Shown here: positions 28,946 to 38,639 of the stretch, piece by piece
Layout: every line of letters begins with the position of its first letter
Numbering within the stretch: position 1 is the stretch's first letter
DNA from: Allobosea vaviloviae
Lineage (GTDB): Bacteria > Pseudomonadota > Alphaproteobacteria > Rhizobiales > Beijerinckiaceae
Direction: 5' to 3'
Length of the DNA: 64,000 nucleotides
Assembly (NCBI RefSeq): GCF_001298265.1
Contig: NZ_LGSZ01000031.1
Span: forward strand, 124,001 to 188,000
Program-made: the position numbers and the translations under genes
The notes under the pieces: model-generated
Told to the model about the DNA's origin: nothing
Databases searched by the model: none
What the model saw: only the letters and a program-made list of their open reading frames with translations

Positions 28946-29030
28946 CGTCATTGCGAGGAGCGAAGCGACGAAGCAATCCAGGGGCGTCGAGCGTATCGCT
29001 CTGGATTGCTTCGCTGCGCTCGCAATGACG
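28946..29030. repeat. intergenic palindromic repeat, family B
   Basis: Long inverted repeat CGTCATTGCGAG...GAAGCAATCCAG / CTGGATTGCTTCG...CTCGCAATGACG around a short spacer, between the TRAP gene and nagZ. It resembles widespread dispersed GTCATTGCGAG elements and could also form a terminator-like hairpin. Confidence 0.75.
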
Positions 29031-29037
29031 ATCGGCT

Positions 29038-30132
29038 TCAGCGCATCTGCGCCGACATCTGGGCGTTGAAGGCGTCGAAGGGCAGCTCGGCGATGCGGAA
29101 CCAGAGGTTTTCCTTCTTCCAGTACGGCAGGAAGGAATCGTAGAAGGCCTTGAAGTTCGGGTTCGAGGCGGCAAGCTCCGCATAGAGCGCATAGGCCTCC
29201 TTGAACGCCGCCAGCATCACCTCCTGCGGGAAGGGCCGCAGCTCCGCGCCGGTACCGGCGAGGCGCACCAGCGCATCGGGATTGCCGTGGTCGTACTTCG
29301 CGACGCACAGCGCGTTCGCCTCGGCGCAGGCCGCTTCCACGATAGCCTTGTAGGAGGCCGGCAGCGCGTTCCACTTCTCAAGGTTCACCAGGAAGGAAAC
29401 GTTGGCGTTCCCCTCCCAGAAGCCGGGATAGTAGTAGTATTTCGCGACCTTCTGGAAGCCGAGCTTCTCGTCGTCGAGCGGGCCGGAGAACTCGACTGCA
29501 TCGAGCGTGCCGCGCTCCAGCGCCGGATAGATGTCGCCCCCTGCGATCTGCTGCGGCACGACGCCGAGCTTGGCCATGATCTGCCCGCCCATGCCGGCGA
29601 TGCGCATTTTCAGGCCCTTCAGATCCTCCAGCGACTTGATCTCCTTGCGGAACCAGCCGCCCATCTGCGCGCCGGTGTTGCCGGACGGGATGGTGTGGAT
29701 GTTGAACTTCTGCATGAAGGCCCGGCAGAGCTCGAGCCCGCCGCCGGAATAGAGCCAGGCATTCTGCTGGCGGGTGTTGAAGCCGAAGGGCAGCGAGGTC
29801 TCGAAGGCGAAGGCCGGATCCTTGCCGATATAGAAGCTCGACAGGGTGTGGCTGCATTCCACCGTGCCGTTCTGAACGGCGTCGAGCGCCTGGAGGCCCG
29901 GCACGATCTCGCCCGGTGCGAAGACCTGGATCTGGAAATTGCCGTCCGTCGCCTCGGCGACGCGCTTGGCGACCTGGGTCGACAGGCCAAACAGCGTATC
30001 GAGGCTCTTCGGGTAGCTCGAGGTCAGGCGCCAGGAGACCTTGGGCTGGCCCTGCGCGATGGCGGGCGCGGCGATCAGGGCGCTGCCGGCAGCGCCGGTT
30101 GCGGCTGTCTTGACGAAATTGCGGCGATCCAT
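29038..30132 (-). CDS. TRAP-type transporter periplasmic solute-binding protein (DctP family), Tat-exported
   Basis: 364 aa. Start at ATG 30132 because GGAGG lies six bases upstream. The N-terminus MDRRNFVKTAATGAAGSALIAAPAIAQ carries a twin-arginine signal. Mature protein shows DctP features: SYPKSLDTL, the GGDIYPALERGTLDAVEFSGP segment with the ligand-binding Arg, and YYYYPGFWEG. This group usually binds alpha-keto or mono-/dicarboxylic acids. No DctQ/DctM genes adjoin it, so it is an orphan, inserted between two normally neighbouring genes. Confidence 0.9.
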   Translation of the reverse strand: MDRRNFVKTAATGAAGSALIAAPAIAQGQPKVSWRLTSSYPKSLDTLFGLSTQVAKRVAEATDGNFQIQVFAPGEIVPGLQALDAVQNGTVECSHTLSSFYIGKDPAFAFETSLPFGFNTRQQNAWLYSGGGLELCRAFMQKFNIHTIPSGNTGAQMGGWFRKEIKSLEDLKGLKMRIAGMGGQIMAKLGVVPQQIAGGDIYPALERGTLDAVEFSGPLDDEKLGFQKVAKYYYYPGFWEGNANVSFLVNLEKWNALPASYKAIVEAACAEANALCVAKYDHGNPDALVRLAGTGAELRPFPQEVMLAAFKEAYALYAELAASNPNFKAFYDSFLPYWKKENLWFRIAELPFDAFNAQMSAQMR

Positions 30133-30271
30133 GGTCATCCTCCGGGTGTTCTTATGGTCTTCAGCCGCAGCCTCGCGAGAGGCACGTGCGACTCTGCCGC
30201 CGCGCTCATCGCACGAAACCGGTTCGGGAACCATCGACCGTGTCGCCGGGATGCATTGCGCCAGACGCCAA

Positions 30272-30302
30272 CGAAAAACCGGCGACGCAGGGCGCCGCCG
30301 GT
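30272..30302 (-). terminator. Rho-independent terminator after the SPOR-domain gene
   Basis: Minus strand ACCGGCG...CGCCGGT followed by TTTTTCG, about 90 bases after the stop of the SPOR gene. It isolates the argS-SPOR unit from the TRAP gene. Confidence 0.65.
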
Positions 30303-30390
30303 TCGAAGGGTCAGAAGGTGCTCGCGATCCGGGCGGCTGGTGCTGCCCGGATCGGCTGGCCGTCAGTTCCTGGCCATCATCTCTCGGTCT

Positions 30391-32127
30391 TCAATTCTTG
30401 GCGATGAAGCACTGCCCGCCCGCCGATTGCAGCGCAGTGCACATCGTCGTGGCGTCGTCGCGCGAATACGGCCCGACACGGAGGCGGTAGACCGTCTTGC
30501 CGCCTGCGAGTTCGGTCTTGCGGACGATCGGCGCCTGACCAGCGAGCTGCTCGGGATATTTGCGCTGGAGTGCTGCGAAGGTCGCACGCGCCTCCGATTC
30601 GCTGCCGGGCGCACCAAGCTGCACCACGAAATCGCCGGTTCCGCTGCGAATGGCGGCGGTCGCGGGCGCGGGAGCAGCAGGGGTCTGCGCGGCGGGGGCG
30701 GCGGCGATGCGCAGCGGAGCGGATGGCGTCGTCGCCGGAGCCGGCGTCGCGGCGCGCTCCTGCACCTTGGCCGGTTCCTGCACCTGCACATTGTTGGGGC
30801 GCGGGCGAGGCTGCGTCGTGGTCGACGTCGTCGACGTGTCGGCCGGGACGATCGCACTCGGCCGGGCCGGCGGTGCCGAGCCCGTGGACAGTGGCGCCGC
30901 GGCGCCCGTGTAGGTCGCCGAGCTGTTTGCAGCCGGCGCGGGCGTGCCATCGGGCCGGATCGAGACGGTGCGCACCCGGCGCGGCTCGCCGAGTCCAGGC
31001 ACCGGCGGAACCGGAGTCAGAGCGGGCTCGGACGGCACCGCATCACGTGAGACGGCAGCCGGCGCCTGCGACAGCGCATTGGCCGCGGGGGTCGTCGCGA
31101 CGCCCGAGCCCGGCCCCGGCAGCACGACCCGCGCCGGCAGCGAGCGCGCCGCCTGCTGGACGTCGACCGGCTGCTCCTCGCGGCTCACCACCTTGGTCTG
31201 CCCGACCGGCGCGTCGCCAGGGCGTTCATAGATCTGCTTGTTCTGATTGGGGATATCGGCCCCGCCGGGATTGGTCGGCTCGACCTTGGTCGGCCCGGTG
31301 GCGGCGCTGATGGTCGGAGGCTGGCCGTCCGAACGCGTCGTCGTGCCGCGCAGCGACATCGCAGCACCGACGCCGACGACACCGACCACGATCAAGGCTG
31401 CCGCGGCATAGAGTCCCTTGCGCGAGCGGCGCGGCTCCAGATCCGGCATGTCCTCGTCCGCCGGAAGGCCCGCCGCCTGCTGCGCGTCATAGGCGCCCTG
31501 CTGATCATCATACGCATAGGGCTCGCGCGCCTCGTCGAGATCGCGCGGCGCGGGAACCTGCCCCGGCACAGCGACGGGTCGCGCATAGCCCTGCGGCGAG
31601 GGCCGCTCGAAGCTCTGATCGTCATGTTCGTACTGTTGGGGCACGTAGTCCTGCCCCGCATAGGCATGCCCTGCGGAGTCCTGCCCCGCATAGTCCTGGC
31701 CGAAATGCGGCTCGGCTCGGGCCGGCGCAGCGTCTGCGGGCGCCGAGGTCGGCCGCGCCGCATCGGTGCGGCGCAGCAGCGCCTCGAATTCATCCAGCGC
31801 GCCACGCAGTTCGGCTGGCGGCGGCGACTGCTCGGCAACCACCTGCAACTGCTGGACCGGATCGAAGGACGGCTCCTGACGCGAAGGCTCCACGGGGCGC
31901 GCATGAGCCTGAGTCTGCCACGCCGCCGGCACCCGCTGGGTGAGCGCCGCCTGGCCGCCCCGATGACCGAAGATGTCCTTCAGCGGATCACCCTGATCGA
32001 CGATGCGCGTCAGTTCGGCCAGCGGATCGACCGCCTGCCCCGACTTGGGCGCCTGACCGGCACTGCGAAGCTGGCGCTCGAGATCTTCGAGATCGAGGGC
32101 AAAACGGTTTCTAGCTGGCTCACTCAT
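30391..32127 (-). CDS. SPOR-domain membrane protein
   Basis: About 578 aa. A cytoplasmic, acidic N-terminal half (to roughly residue 240) precedes one membrane helix (GLYAAAALIVVGVVGVGAAMSL), a long Pro/Ala/Thr-rich periplasmic linker, and a C-terminal SPOR domain of about 75 residues (DFVVQLGAPGSESEARATF...YRLRVGPYSRDDATTMC). SPOR domains bind denuded septal peptidoglycan, implying a role at the division site. Lies 98 bases after argS. ATG 32127 (MSEPARNRF) was chosen; ATG 32139 is close. The middle region cannot be given a function. Confidence 0.85.
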   Translation of the reverse strand: MSEPARNRFALDLEDLERQLRSAGQAPKSGQAVDPLAELTRIVDQGDPLKDIFGHRGGQAALTQRVPAAWQTQAHARPVEPSRQEPSFDPVQQLQVVAEQSPPPAELRGALDEFEALLRRTDAARPTSAPADAAPARAEPHFGQDYAGQDSAGHAYAGQDYVPQQYEHDDQSFERPSPQGYARPVAVPGQVPAPRDLDEAREPYAYDDQQGAYDAQQAAGLPADEDMPDLEPRRSRKGLYAAAALIVVGVVGVGAAMSLRGTTTRSDGQPPTISAATGPTKVEPTNPGGADIPNQNKQIYERPGDAPVGQTKVVSREEQPVDVQQAARSLPARVVLPGPGSGVATTPAANALSQAPAAVSRDAVPSEPALTPVPPVPGLGEPRRVRTVSIRPDGTPAPAANSSATYTGAAAPLSTGSAPPARPSAIVPADTSTTSTTTQPRPRPNNVQVQEPAKVQERAATPAPATTPSAPLRIAAAPAAQTPAAPAPATAAIRSGTGDFVVQLGAPGSESEARATFAALQRKYPEQLAGQAPIVRKTELAGGKTVYRLRVGPYSRDDATTMCTALQSAGGQCFIAKN

Positions 32128-32225
32128 GGCATGATCCATTCCAGCACAGACCGACGACACGAATGGAACGCCCAACGCGCCGCGCGGTCAATCTGACCTT
32201 GTGTGCACCGAGGGCCAGCCGGCCA

Positions 32226-33989
32226 TCAGCGCATCTCGTCCGGCGCCGCAACGCCTGCGACAGCCAGACCGGAAGCAAGGACGCTGCGCACAGCATGCAC
32301 AAACGCCAACCTCGCCAAAGTCGACTCTCGATCAGTTTGATTAACGAACCGTAATTGCGGCGAGTCTTTGCCCTTGTTCCACAGCGAATGGAATGCGCTT
32401 GCCAGCTCGTGCACGAAGAAGGCCACGCGATGTGGCTCATGCGCGGCCGCCGCGCTTTCGATGACGCGCGGATAGGACGCGATCAACTTGACGATACCCA
32501 CTTCAGCTTCGTCGGTGAGGCGGGCAAGGTCCGCGCCCGCCAGCGCGGCCGGCGCAAGGTCGAGATCGGGGAACGCCTCGCGCGCCTGCCGGAAGATCGA
32601 GGCGCAGCGCGCATGCGCGTACTGGACGTAGAAAACGGGATTGTCCTTCGACTGCTCGACCACCTTCGCGAGATCGAAGTCGAGCGTCGCGTCGTTCTTG
32701 CGGAAGATCATCATGAAGCGCACCGCATCGCGGCCGACCTCGTCGATGACCTCGCGCAGCGTGACGAAATCGCCCGAGCGCTTCGACATCTTCACCGGCT
32801 CGCCGTTGCGCAGGAGCTTGACGAGTTGGCAGAGCTTGACGTCGAGCGCGCCCTTTTCATGGGTCACCGCCTTCACCGCCGCCTGCATGCGCTTGACGTA
32901 GCCGCCATGGTCGGCGCCCCAGACGTCGATCATCTGCGCGTAGCCGCGCGCGAATTTCGAGCCGTGATAGGCGATGTCGTTGGCGAAATAGGTGTAGCTG
33001 CCATCCGATTTCAACAGCGGCCGATCGACGTCGTCGCCGAAGCGCGTGGCCCGGAACAGCGTCTGCTCGCGATCCTCCCAGTCCTCGTCCTTCTGGCCCT
33101 TGGGCGGCGGCAGCCGGCCCTCATAGACAAGATCGCGGGCGCGCAGATCCTTGATCGTCCGATGCACGGCGTTGTCGCCGCCGTCCCGGCCCTGCAGTGA
33201 GCGCTCCGAGAAGAAGACGTCGTGGACGACGCCGAGCGCGGCGAGATCGTCGCGGATCATCGCCATCATACCGTCGATCGCGACACTGCGGACGAGCGGC
33301 AGCCACTCGGCTTCGGGCTTGGACAGCAGCGCCTCGCCATGGGCCTGCGCCAGCGTCTCGCCGACGGAGACGAGATAGTCGCCGGGATAGAGCCCTTCGG
33401 GAATCGTGATCGTCTGGCCCAGCGCCTCGCGGTAGCGCAGGAAGGCGGAGCGAGCGAGCACATCGACCTGCGCGCCGGCATCGTTGATGTAGTATTCGCG
33501 CGCCACGTCATGGCCGGCGAAGGCAAGGATGTTCGCGAGCGAATCGCCGAACACGGCGCCGCGGCCATGGCCGACATGCATCGGCCCGGTCGGGTTGGCC
33601 GAGACATATTCGACATTGACCTTCGGCTCGGGCTTGTCTGCACCGCGGCCGTAGTCCTGCCCGCGCTCGACGGCGTCCTTCAGGATCGCGGTGAAGACGG
33701 CCGGCTGCAGCGTCAGGTTGATGAAGCCCGGCCCCGCGATCTCCGCCTTGACGATCTCGGCGTCCTTGACCAGCTCCTCGACCAGCAATGCGGCCAGCGC
33801 GCGCGGATTGGTGCCGGCCTCCTTGGCGAGCACCATCGCGGCATTGGTGGCGAGATCGCCATGGGCGGCGTCGCGCGTCGGCTCGACCACGACACGCCCG
33901 AGATCGAGCCCCGCAGGCAGGGAGCCGCGTGCGGCGAGCGCCGAAAGCGCGGTGGCGACGCGGGCGGAATAGGTCTCGAACAGGTTCAT
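32226..33989 (-). CDS. argS: arginyl-tRNA synthetase
   Basis: 587 aa class I synthetase. N-terminal arginine-tRNA additional domain, [20 protein letters not shown] containing the HVGH (HIGH) motif, [12 protein letters not shown] with the KMSKS-like signature, and a C-terminal DALR anticodon-binding domain. ATG 33989 ([11 protein letters not shown]) chosen. Overlaps nothing; dgt-like gene ends 55 bases upstream on the same strand. Confidence 0.97.
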   Translation of the reverse strand: MNLFETYSARVATALSALAARGSLPAGLDLGRVVVEPTRDAAHGDLATNAAMVLAKEAGTNPRALAALLVEELVKDAEIVKAEIAGPGFINLTLQPAVFTAILKDAVERGQDYGRGADKPEPKVNVEYVSANPTGPMHVGHGRGAVFGDSLANILAFAGHDVAREYYINDAGAQVDVLARSAFLRYREALGQTITIPEGLYPGDYLVSVGETLAQAHGEALLSKPEAEWLPLVRSVAIDGMMAMIRDDLAALGVVHDVFFSERSLQGRDGGDNAVHRTIKDLRARDLVYEGRLPPPKGQKDEDWEDREQTLFRATRFGDDVDRPLLKSDGSYTYFANDIAYHGSKFARGYAQMIDVWGADHGGYVKRMQAAVKAVTHEKGALDVKLCQLVKLLRNGEPVKMSKRSGDFVTLREVIDEVGRDAVRFMMIFRKNDATLDFDLAKVVEQSKDNPVFYVQYAHARCASIFRQAREAFPDLDLAPAALAGADLARLTDEAEVGIVKLIASYPRVIESAAAAHEPHRVAFFVHELASAFHSLWNKGKDSPQLRFVNQTDRESTLARLAFVHAVRSVLASGLAVAGVAAPDEMR

Positions 33990-34044
33990 GGCGGCCAATA
34001 TCTGCTGCAAAACGCAGGTTCTGGAAGATCGGGAGCGCCCGGCC

Positions 34045-35280
34045 CTATCGCAGCGAGGGGGTCGCGTCAAACAGGCGGCGATGCTCGTCGAGCGCGTACC
34101 AGTCGGTCATCCCGGCGATATAGTCGGCGATTCGGCGGGCCCGGCGGGGGCTGTCGAGGTTGCCGCAGCCCGCAGCCCAGTCGGGAGGCATCAGGTCGGG
34201 ATCGGCGCTGAAGCGCCCGAACAGGTCCGTCACCACCTGCGCCGCATCCGCGCGGATCGGCGCGATCCGGGCATGGCGGTACATGTTGGGATAGAGGAAG
34301 GACTTGATCTCGCGGTCGGCGGTCTCGATCGCCTCCGGAAAGGCGACGACCGGCCCGCGCGCGCGCCTGATGGCATCGGCATCCCTCGGCGCCAACTCTT
34401 CCAGCCTCGCTTGCGACTCCGCGATGACGCCCTCGACGAAGCGGGTGATCACCCGCCGCACCAGCTCGTTGGTGGCACGCGTCGTCTCGAGCCCTGGATG
34501 CAATCGGTCGATCTCGTCGAGCAGTTCGGCGAGGAAGGGCACCGCGCGCAGATCAGACAGCCCGAACAATCCAGCCCGCAGACCATCGTCGATGTCGTGG
34601 GCGTTGTAGGCGATGTCGTCGGCGAGCGCTGCCGCCTGCGCTTCGGCCGAGGCGTAGCTGTCCAGCCAGAGATCCTGCTTCGCCTGGTATTCGACGATCG
34701 CAGCCGGAATGCCGCTCGTGGCATAGCGCTCGGTCGGCGTCCCGTCGGGAAACAGCAAAGGGCCGTTGTGCTTGACCAGCCCCTCCAGCGTCTCCCAGGT
34801 CAGGTTCAAACCGTCGAAGCCGGCATAGCGCCGCTCCAGCCGCGTGACGATCCGCAGCGTCTGGGCGTTGTGGTCGAAGCCGCCGAGGCCCGCCATGCAG
34901 GCGTCGAGCGCATCCTCCCCGGTATGGCCGAAAGGCGTGTGGCCGAGGTCGTGCGCCAGCGCCAGTGCCTCGGCCAGGTCCTCATCGAGCCCCAGCGCCC
35001 GCGCCAGAGCCCGCGCGATCTGCGCCACCTCGATCGTATGCGTCAGCCTTGTGCGGAAATGGTCGCCCTCATGCGAGACGAAGACCTGCGTCTTGTGCTT
35101 CAGCCGGCGGAAGGCGGTCGAATGGATGATCCGATCGCGGTCGCGCTGGAACGGGTTGCGCGTCGGCGAGGCCGGCTCGACGACCAGACGCCCGCGGCTC
35201 GTCGCGGTGCGGCAGGCGTAAGGCGCCCGCCAGCGGTCGCCCGGCTCGCGCCCGCCTTCGGCGTCGTGTCGATGCGGCAT
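34045..35280 (-). CDS. deoxyguanosinetriphosphate triphosphohydrolase-like protein (HD domain)
   Basis: 411 aa. HD metal motif seen as [10 protein letters not shown] (H), [16 protein letters not shown] (HD), and a downstream [15 protein letters not shown] segment with the last Asp. N-terminal [28 protein letters not shown] matches dGTPase-like type 2 proteins, which hydrolyse dNTPs to nucleoside plus triphosphate. Precedes argS, the usual order. Divergent from erpA across about 100 bases. Confidence 0.92.
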   Translation of the reverse strand: MPHRHDAEGGREPGDRWRAPYACRTATSRGRLVVEPASPTRNPFQRDRDRIIHSTAFRRLKHKTQVFVSHEGDHFRTRLTHTIEVAQIARALARALGLDEDLAEALALAHDLGHTPFGHTGEDALDACMAGLGGFDHNAQTLRIVTRLERRYAGFDGLNLTWETLEGLVKHNGPLLFPDGTPTERYATSGIPAAIVEYQAKQDLWLDSYASAEAQAAALADDIAYNAHDIDDGLRAGLFGLSDLRAVPFLAELLDEIDRLHPGLETTRATNELVRRVITRFVEGVIAESQARLEELAPRDADAIRRARGPVVAFPEAIETADREIKSFLYPNMYRHARIAPIRADAAQVVTDLFGRFSADPDLMPPDWAAGCGNLDSPRRARRIADYIAGMTDWYALDEHRRLFDATPSLR

Positions 35281-35381
35281 GGCTGATCCGTTACCGGCTC
35301 CTGCTTGTCGGAGCGCTGTGCTGCCATTACCTTCGTGGTCAACTCAGGTGCAAGGAGCTTCTGCTCCGGGAGATCGCCAGA

Positions 35382-35732
35382 ATGTCCATCGAGCTTGCGG
35401 TCAATCCGCGCGGGATCGCCGTCACCGACAAGGCTGCGACCCGCATTCTCTCCGTGATGGCCAAGGAAGCGCCGGGCTCGATGCTGCGTGTCAGCGTTGC
35501 AGGCGGCGGCTGCTCCGGCTTCCAGTACATCTTCGACGTCGACCATGAGAAGGCTCCGGGCGATCTCGTGATCGAGCGCGACGGTGCCACCGTGCTGATC
35601 GACGAGACCTCGCTTGACCTGCTCGAAGGCTGCACGATCGATTTCGTCGACGACCTTGTCGGGCAATCTTTCAAGATCACCAATCCCAACGCGACCTCGT
35701 CCTGCGGCTGCGGAACATCCTTCGCGCTGTAG
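35382..35732 (+). CDS. erpA: iron-sulfur cluster insertion protein ErpA (A-type carrier)
   Basis: 116 aa HesB/IscA-type scaffold delivering Fe-S clusters to apoproteins. Three conserved cysteines are present in GGGCSGFQY and SSCGCGTSF. DETSLDLLEGCTIDFVDDLVGQSFKITNPNA matches ErpA. The divergent dgt-like gene shares the promoter region at 35281-35381. Confidence 0.94.
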   Translation: MSIELAVNPRGIAVTDKAATRILSVMAKEAPGSMLRVSVAGGGCSGFQYIFDVDHEKAPGDLVIERDGATVLIDETSLDLLEGCTIDFVDDLVGQSFKITNPNATSSCGCGTSFAL

Positions 35733-35750
35733 GAGCCGATACCGGCAGCG

Positions 35751-36473
35751 TCAGGAAAGAGGCGCCTGCCTGCGTGCGGCATTGGCCTCGGCATAGCGAA
35801 GCAGTCGGTCGAGGTCCTCGCGGCTGATATCGAGCGTCTCGCCCATCTGCGCCACCGCTGCGTCGATATCCGTCGGGTTGAAGGCGGCGGCGGGGCCAGC
35901 CTCATCGACGGCGGCCGGAGCCGGCGCACGATGCGGATAGGACCGTCTCGACAGCGCGTGGAAGGCCATCCCCAGCGCGACCAGCGACAGCGAGTTCAGG
36001 GCCACCGGCACCAGCGGGAACATCGCGCCCCATTTCGCGACAATGGGGCTGCCGAGCGCCGCCGTCAGCGCGACCGCCCCACCGGGCGGATGCAGCGACC
36101 GGGTCAGCGACATCACCGCGATGGCAAGCGCGACCGCGCAGGCGGCCGCGAGCGTGGCGTCGGGAATCGCCCAGGCGGCGGCGAGCCCGACGAAGGCCGA
36201 AATGGTGTTGCCGCCGATCACCGGCCAGGGCTGCGCCAGCGGACTGGCGGGGACCGCGAACACCAACACCGCCGAGGCACCGATCGGCGCGGCGAGCAGG
36301 GGCGAGTGCAGCGAAAAGGCAAAGCCGGCCGCAGTCGCTGTCAGCGCAACCGCCACGAAGGCTCCAGCGCAGGCGATCGAACGTTCGCCGAGAGTGGCCC
36401 CGGCAAGGATCGGTCTGAAAAGCTTCACTGGGTCCTGCGAGCTGAACGGATCAGATGCCCATACAATAAGCAT
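35751..36473 (-). CDS. HPP family integral membrane protein
   Basis: 240 aa. Four hydrophobic helices including CAGAFVAVALTATAAGFAF, LLAAPIGASAVLVFAVPASPLAQPWPVIGGNTISAFVG and SLHPPGGAVALTA; the last holds the HPP motif that names the family. A soluble tail of about 70 residues follows (FNPTDIDAAVAQMGETLDISREDLDRLL). Some plant members transport nitrite; bacterial function is poorly known. Start set at ATG 36473; the frame continues upstream but only as antisense of other genes. Confidence 0.82.
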   Translation of the reverse strand: MLIVWASDPFSSQDPVKLFRPILAGATLGERSIACAGAFVAVALTATAAGFAFSLHSPLLAAPIGASAVLVFAVPASPLAQPWPVIGGNTISAFVGLAAAWAIPDATLAAACAVALAIAVMSLTRSLHPPGGAVALTAALGSPIVAKWGAMFPLVPVALNSLSLVALGMAFHALSRRSYPHRAPAPAAVDEAGPAAAFNPTDIDAAVAQMGETLDISREDLDRLLRYAEANAARRQAPLS

Positions 36474-36576
36474 CGTGCTCAGTTTAACGCCACAACTGGA
36501 ATCATGTACACCACGGCCATGGTGTGCAGCGATGCGGCCGGCGCATGCGGGCGAAAGGAACCTGGCCTGCAAAAGA

Positions 36577-36602
36577 AAAAGGCGCCGTTCCCGGCGCCTT
36601 CC
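36577..36602 (-). terminator. Rho-independent terminator of the cold-shock gene
   Basis: Minus strand AAGGCGCCGGGAACGGCGCC followed by TTTTTCTTTT, about 25 bases after the stop. Confidence 0.88.
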
Positions 36603-36625
36603 TGATTCCGCAGTGGCCGCTCGGC

Positions 36626-37240
36626 TCAATGAGAGCTGGCGACCCCGCCCTGCTCCAGCCGGATCTCGGCGGCCATCAGGCCCTTCGGCCCGGGTCCGTA
36701 GCGCACCAGCACGACCTGGCCGGGGATCAGCTCGACCAGACCATAGCGCCGCATGGTCTCCATATGGACGAAGACATCGGGCGCATTCTCGCCGGCCGAG
36801 ACGAAGCCGAAACCGCGCAGGCGGTTGAACCACTTCACCGTCATCCGCTCCAGCCCGCTCGTCGGCGTGACCTGGACATTGGTGCGTGCCAGCGGCATCT
36901 CGGCGGGGTGGCGCGCCGCGCTGGTGTCGATCGACAGCACGCGGATCGCCTGGCGCCCGCGTGGCTTCTCGATCGCCTCCAAGACGATATGGGCACCCTC
37001 GGCGATGGCATTGAAGCCGTCGCGCTTCAGGATGGTGACATGGACGAGGACATCGGCACCGCCATCCTCGGGAACGACGAAGCCGTAACCCTTGCTGACG
37101 TCGAACCATTTGACATGGCCGCTGACCTCGACCCCGGCATCGACTCCGAGCCCGTCATGGTCGTCGAGCCGCATCACGCGATTGAGCGACTGGATCGGTC
37201 CCACCTGTCTTCGCCCGCCCTCACCGAACTCGTCGGACAT
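36626..37240 (-). CDS. double cold-shock-domain protein
   Basis: 204 aa with two cold-shock domains in tandem: SGHVKWFDVSKGYGFVVPEDGGADVLVHVTIL (about residues 40-105) and MTVKWFNRLRGFGFVSAGENAPDVFVHMETM (about 130-195). Both keep the KWF and G(Y/F)GF RNP1-like and (V/F)VH RNP2-like cores, so both should bind single-stranded nucleic acid. The linker is about 25 residues. Two-domain Csp proteins are typical of Hyphomicrobiales. Monocistronic with its own terminator. Confidence 0.93.
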   Translation of the reverse strand: MSDEFGEGGRRQVGPIQSLNRVMRLDDHDGLGVDAGVEVSGHVKWFDVSKGYGFVVPEDGGADVLVHVTILKRDGFNAIAEGAHIVLEAIEKPRGRQAIRVLSIDTSAARHPAEMPLARTNVQVTPTSGLERMTVKWFNRLRGFGFVSAGENAPDVFVHMETMRRYGLVELIPGQVVLVRYGPGPKGLMAAEIRLEQGGVASSH

Positions 37241-37431
37241 CTGCCACCCACCCCCGCCGAAAATGGCTTGATTCGTGGTGTCACGATACCATTGCTGGGG
37301 AGTCGCGATACAGCCGGCTTTACGTCATCCACATCCGCGATCAGGGAATTGCGCGGTGTAGAGCTATTTTGCGTTCCGCCGAATCGTGCCTGGCTTCTGC
37401 AGGCGCGACACAGACGCCACTGGAGGATGTG

Positions 37432-38064
37432 ATGCCCGATCTCGCAACGCTGGCGCTGTTTGCGGCCGCCTGCGCGGTCCTGACCGCGACGCCCGGCCCC
37501 GACATGCTGCTGATCGCCTCGCGCAGCCTGAGCCAGGGCCGCATCGCGGGCTTCATGACCTATCTCGGCATCGCGGCCGGCAGCTATCTCCAGGCCTTCG
37601 CGGCGGCCTTCGGCCTGTCTCAGCTCTTCCTGCTGGTGCCGGCCGCCTATGATGTCCTGCGGTTTTGCGGTGCGGCCTATCTGGCCTGGCTGGCCTGGAC
37701 GACCTTGCGGGCAAAGGCGCCGTTGTTTGCGCCCAATTCGGGCCAGCCTCGGGTGCCGATGCGCCGCATCGTCCTGCAAGGGCTGCTGACGAACCTTCTG
37801 AACCCGAAGATGGCGCTGTTCATGCTGGCGCTGCTGCCGCAGTTCCTGAAACCCGAAGCAGGCTCGGTTGCGCTGCAGGTCATGGTACTGGCGACGATCC
37901 TGAACGGGACGGGCCTGATCGCCAACGGCCTGGTCATCCTGACCGCGAGCCGGCTCGGCCACGCGCTCGCCGCGCGCCCTCATCTGGCGCGCTGGCCGCA
38001 AAAGCTGATGGGGGTTGTTTTCGGGGCGCTGGCGGTGAGGCTGGCCGTGGCTTCGCGGGATTGA
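37432..38064 (+). CDS. LysE/RhtB family amino-acid exporter
   Basis: 210 aa, about six hydrophobic segments. TATPGPDMLLIASRSLSQGRIAGFMTYLGIAAG is the family signature near the N-terminus, and LLTNLLNPKMALFMLALLPQF the second. Exports amino acids such as homoserine, threonine or lysine; substrate not predictable. Good GGAGG at 37422. Divergent from the cold-shock gene. Confidence 0.92.
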   Translation: MPDLATLALFAAACAVLTATPGPDMLLIASRSLSQGRIAGFMTYLGIAAGSYLQAFAAAFGLSQLFLLVPAAYDVLRFCGAAYLAWLAWTTLRAKAPLFAPNSGQPRVPMRRIVLQGLLTNLLNPKMALFMLALLPQFLKPEAGSVALQVMVLATILNGTGLIANGLVILTASRLGHALAARPHLARWPQKLMGVVFGALAVRLAVASRD

Positions 38065-38067
38065 TCC

Positions 38068-38523
38068 TCAGGCCGAGGCCGCAGCGACGCCCAGCAGCTC
38101 CGCGACAGCCCCCGACAGGCCCAGCCGCAAGCGACCATACCACTCCGGCGCGACCTCGCGGCAATAGAGGCCGTAATCCATCAGCCCCAGCAGGATGAAC
38201 GCGGCGCAGAGCGTCCACAATGCGAGCGTCGGCGCGAGGAGGGCTGCGCCCCAGCCGACAAGCGCCGGCACAACGGCAATGGCATAGTCCCGCCGCGCCT
38301 GGCTGTCGTCCTCATAGCCGAGCGCGATGCCCCAGCGCACGCCGCCGAGGAAGGACAGGATCGCCACGCCATAGACGATGAGCGCCTGGGTCAGGCGCGC
38401 GCCCCCGCCGACGACCGGCAGCGTCAGCCCGGCCGCCAGCCCGACGGTGCAGGCCATGAAAGGGATGATCCCGGCGGCGCCCAGCACGAGGGCGGCAGTC
38501 GGGATGGTTTTCTCTCGGGACAT
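38068..38523 (-). CDS. DUF3429 membrane protein
   Basis: 151 aa with four to five hydrophobic segments. VLGAAGIIPF near the N-terminus and LSFLGGVRWGIALG in the middle are the hallmarks of DUF3429, a small family of unknown function. Convergent with the LysE gene (three bases between stops). Frame continues upstream to 38916 only as antisense to the sirtuin gene. Confidence 0.82.
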   Translation of the reverse strand: MSREKTIPTAALVLGAAGIIPFMACTVGLAAGLTLPVVGGGARLTQALIVYGVAILSFLGGVRWGIALGYEDDSQARRDYAIAVVPALVGWGAALLAPTLALWTLCAAFILLGLMDYGLYCREVAPEWYGRLRLGLSGAVAELLGVAAASA

Positions 38524-38639
38524 GAATGGCCTTCGACGGGTCTGCGGACAACGGGGATGACAACGCCCTGCCCGCATAGCCTGTTTCCGCGCAGCCACAA
38601 GCGGTCTGGCGGCGTGGGACAGAAACACCGCAGGCCGCC

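Noticed and set aside
28946..29030. family B palindrome as a simple terminator of the TRAP gene
   Set aside because: It is far longer than a terminator hairpin and lacks a T run; better explained as a dispersed repeat, though it might still attenuate transcription.
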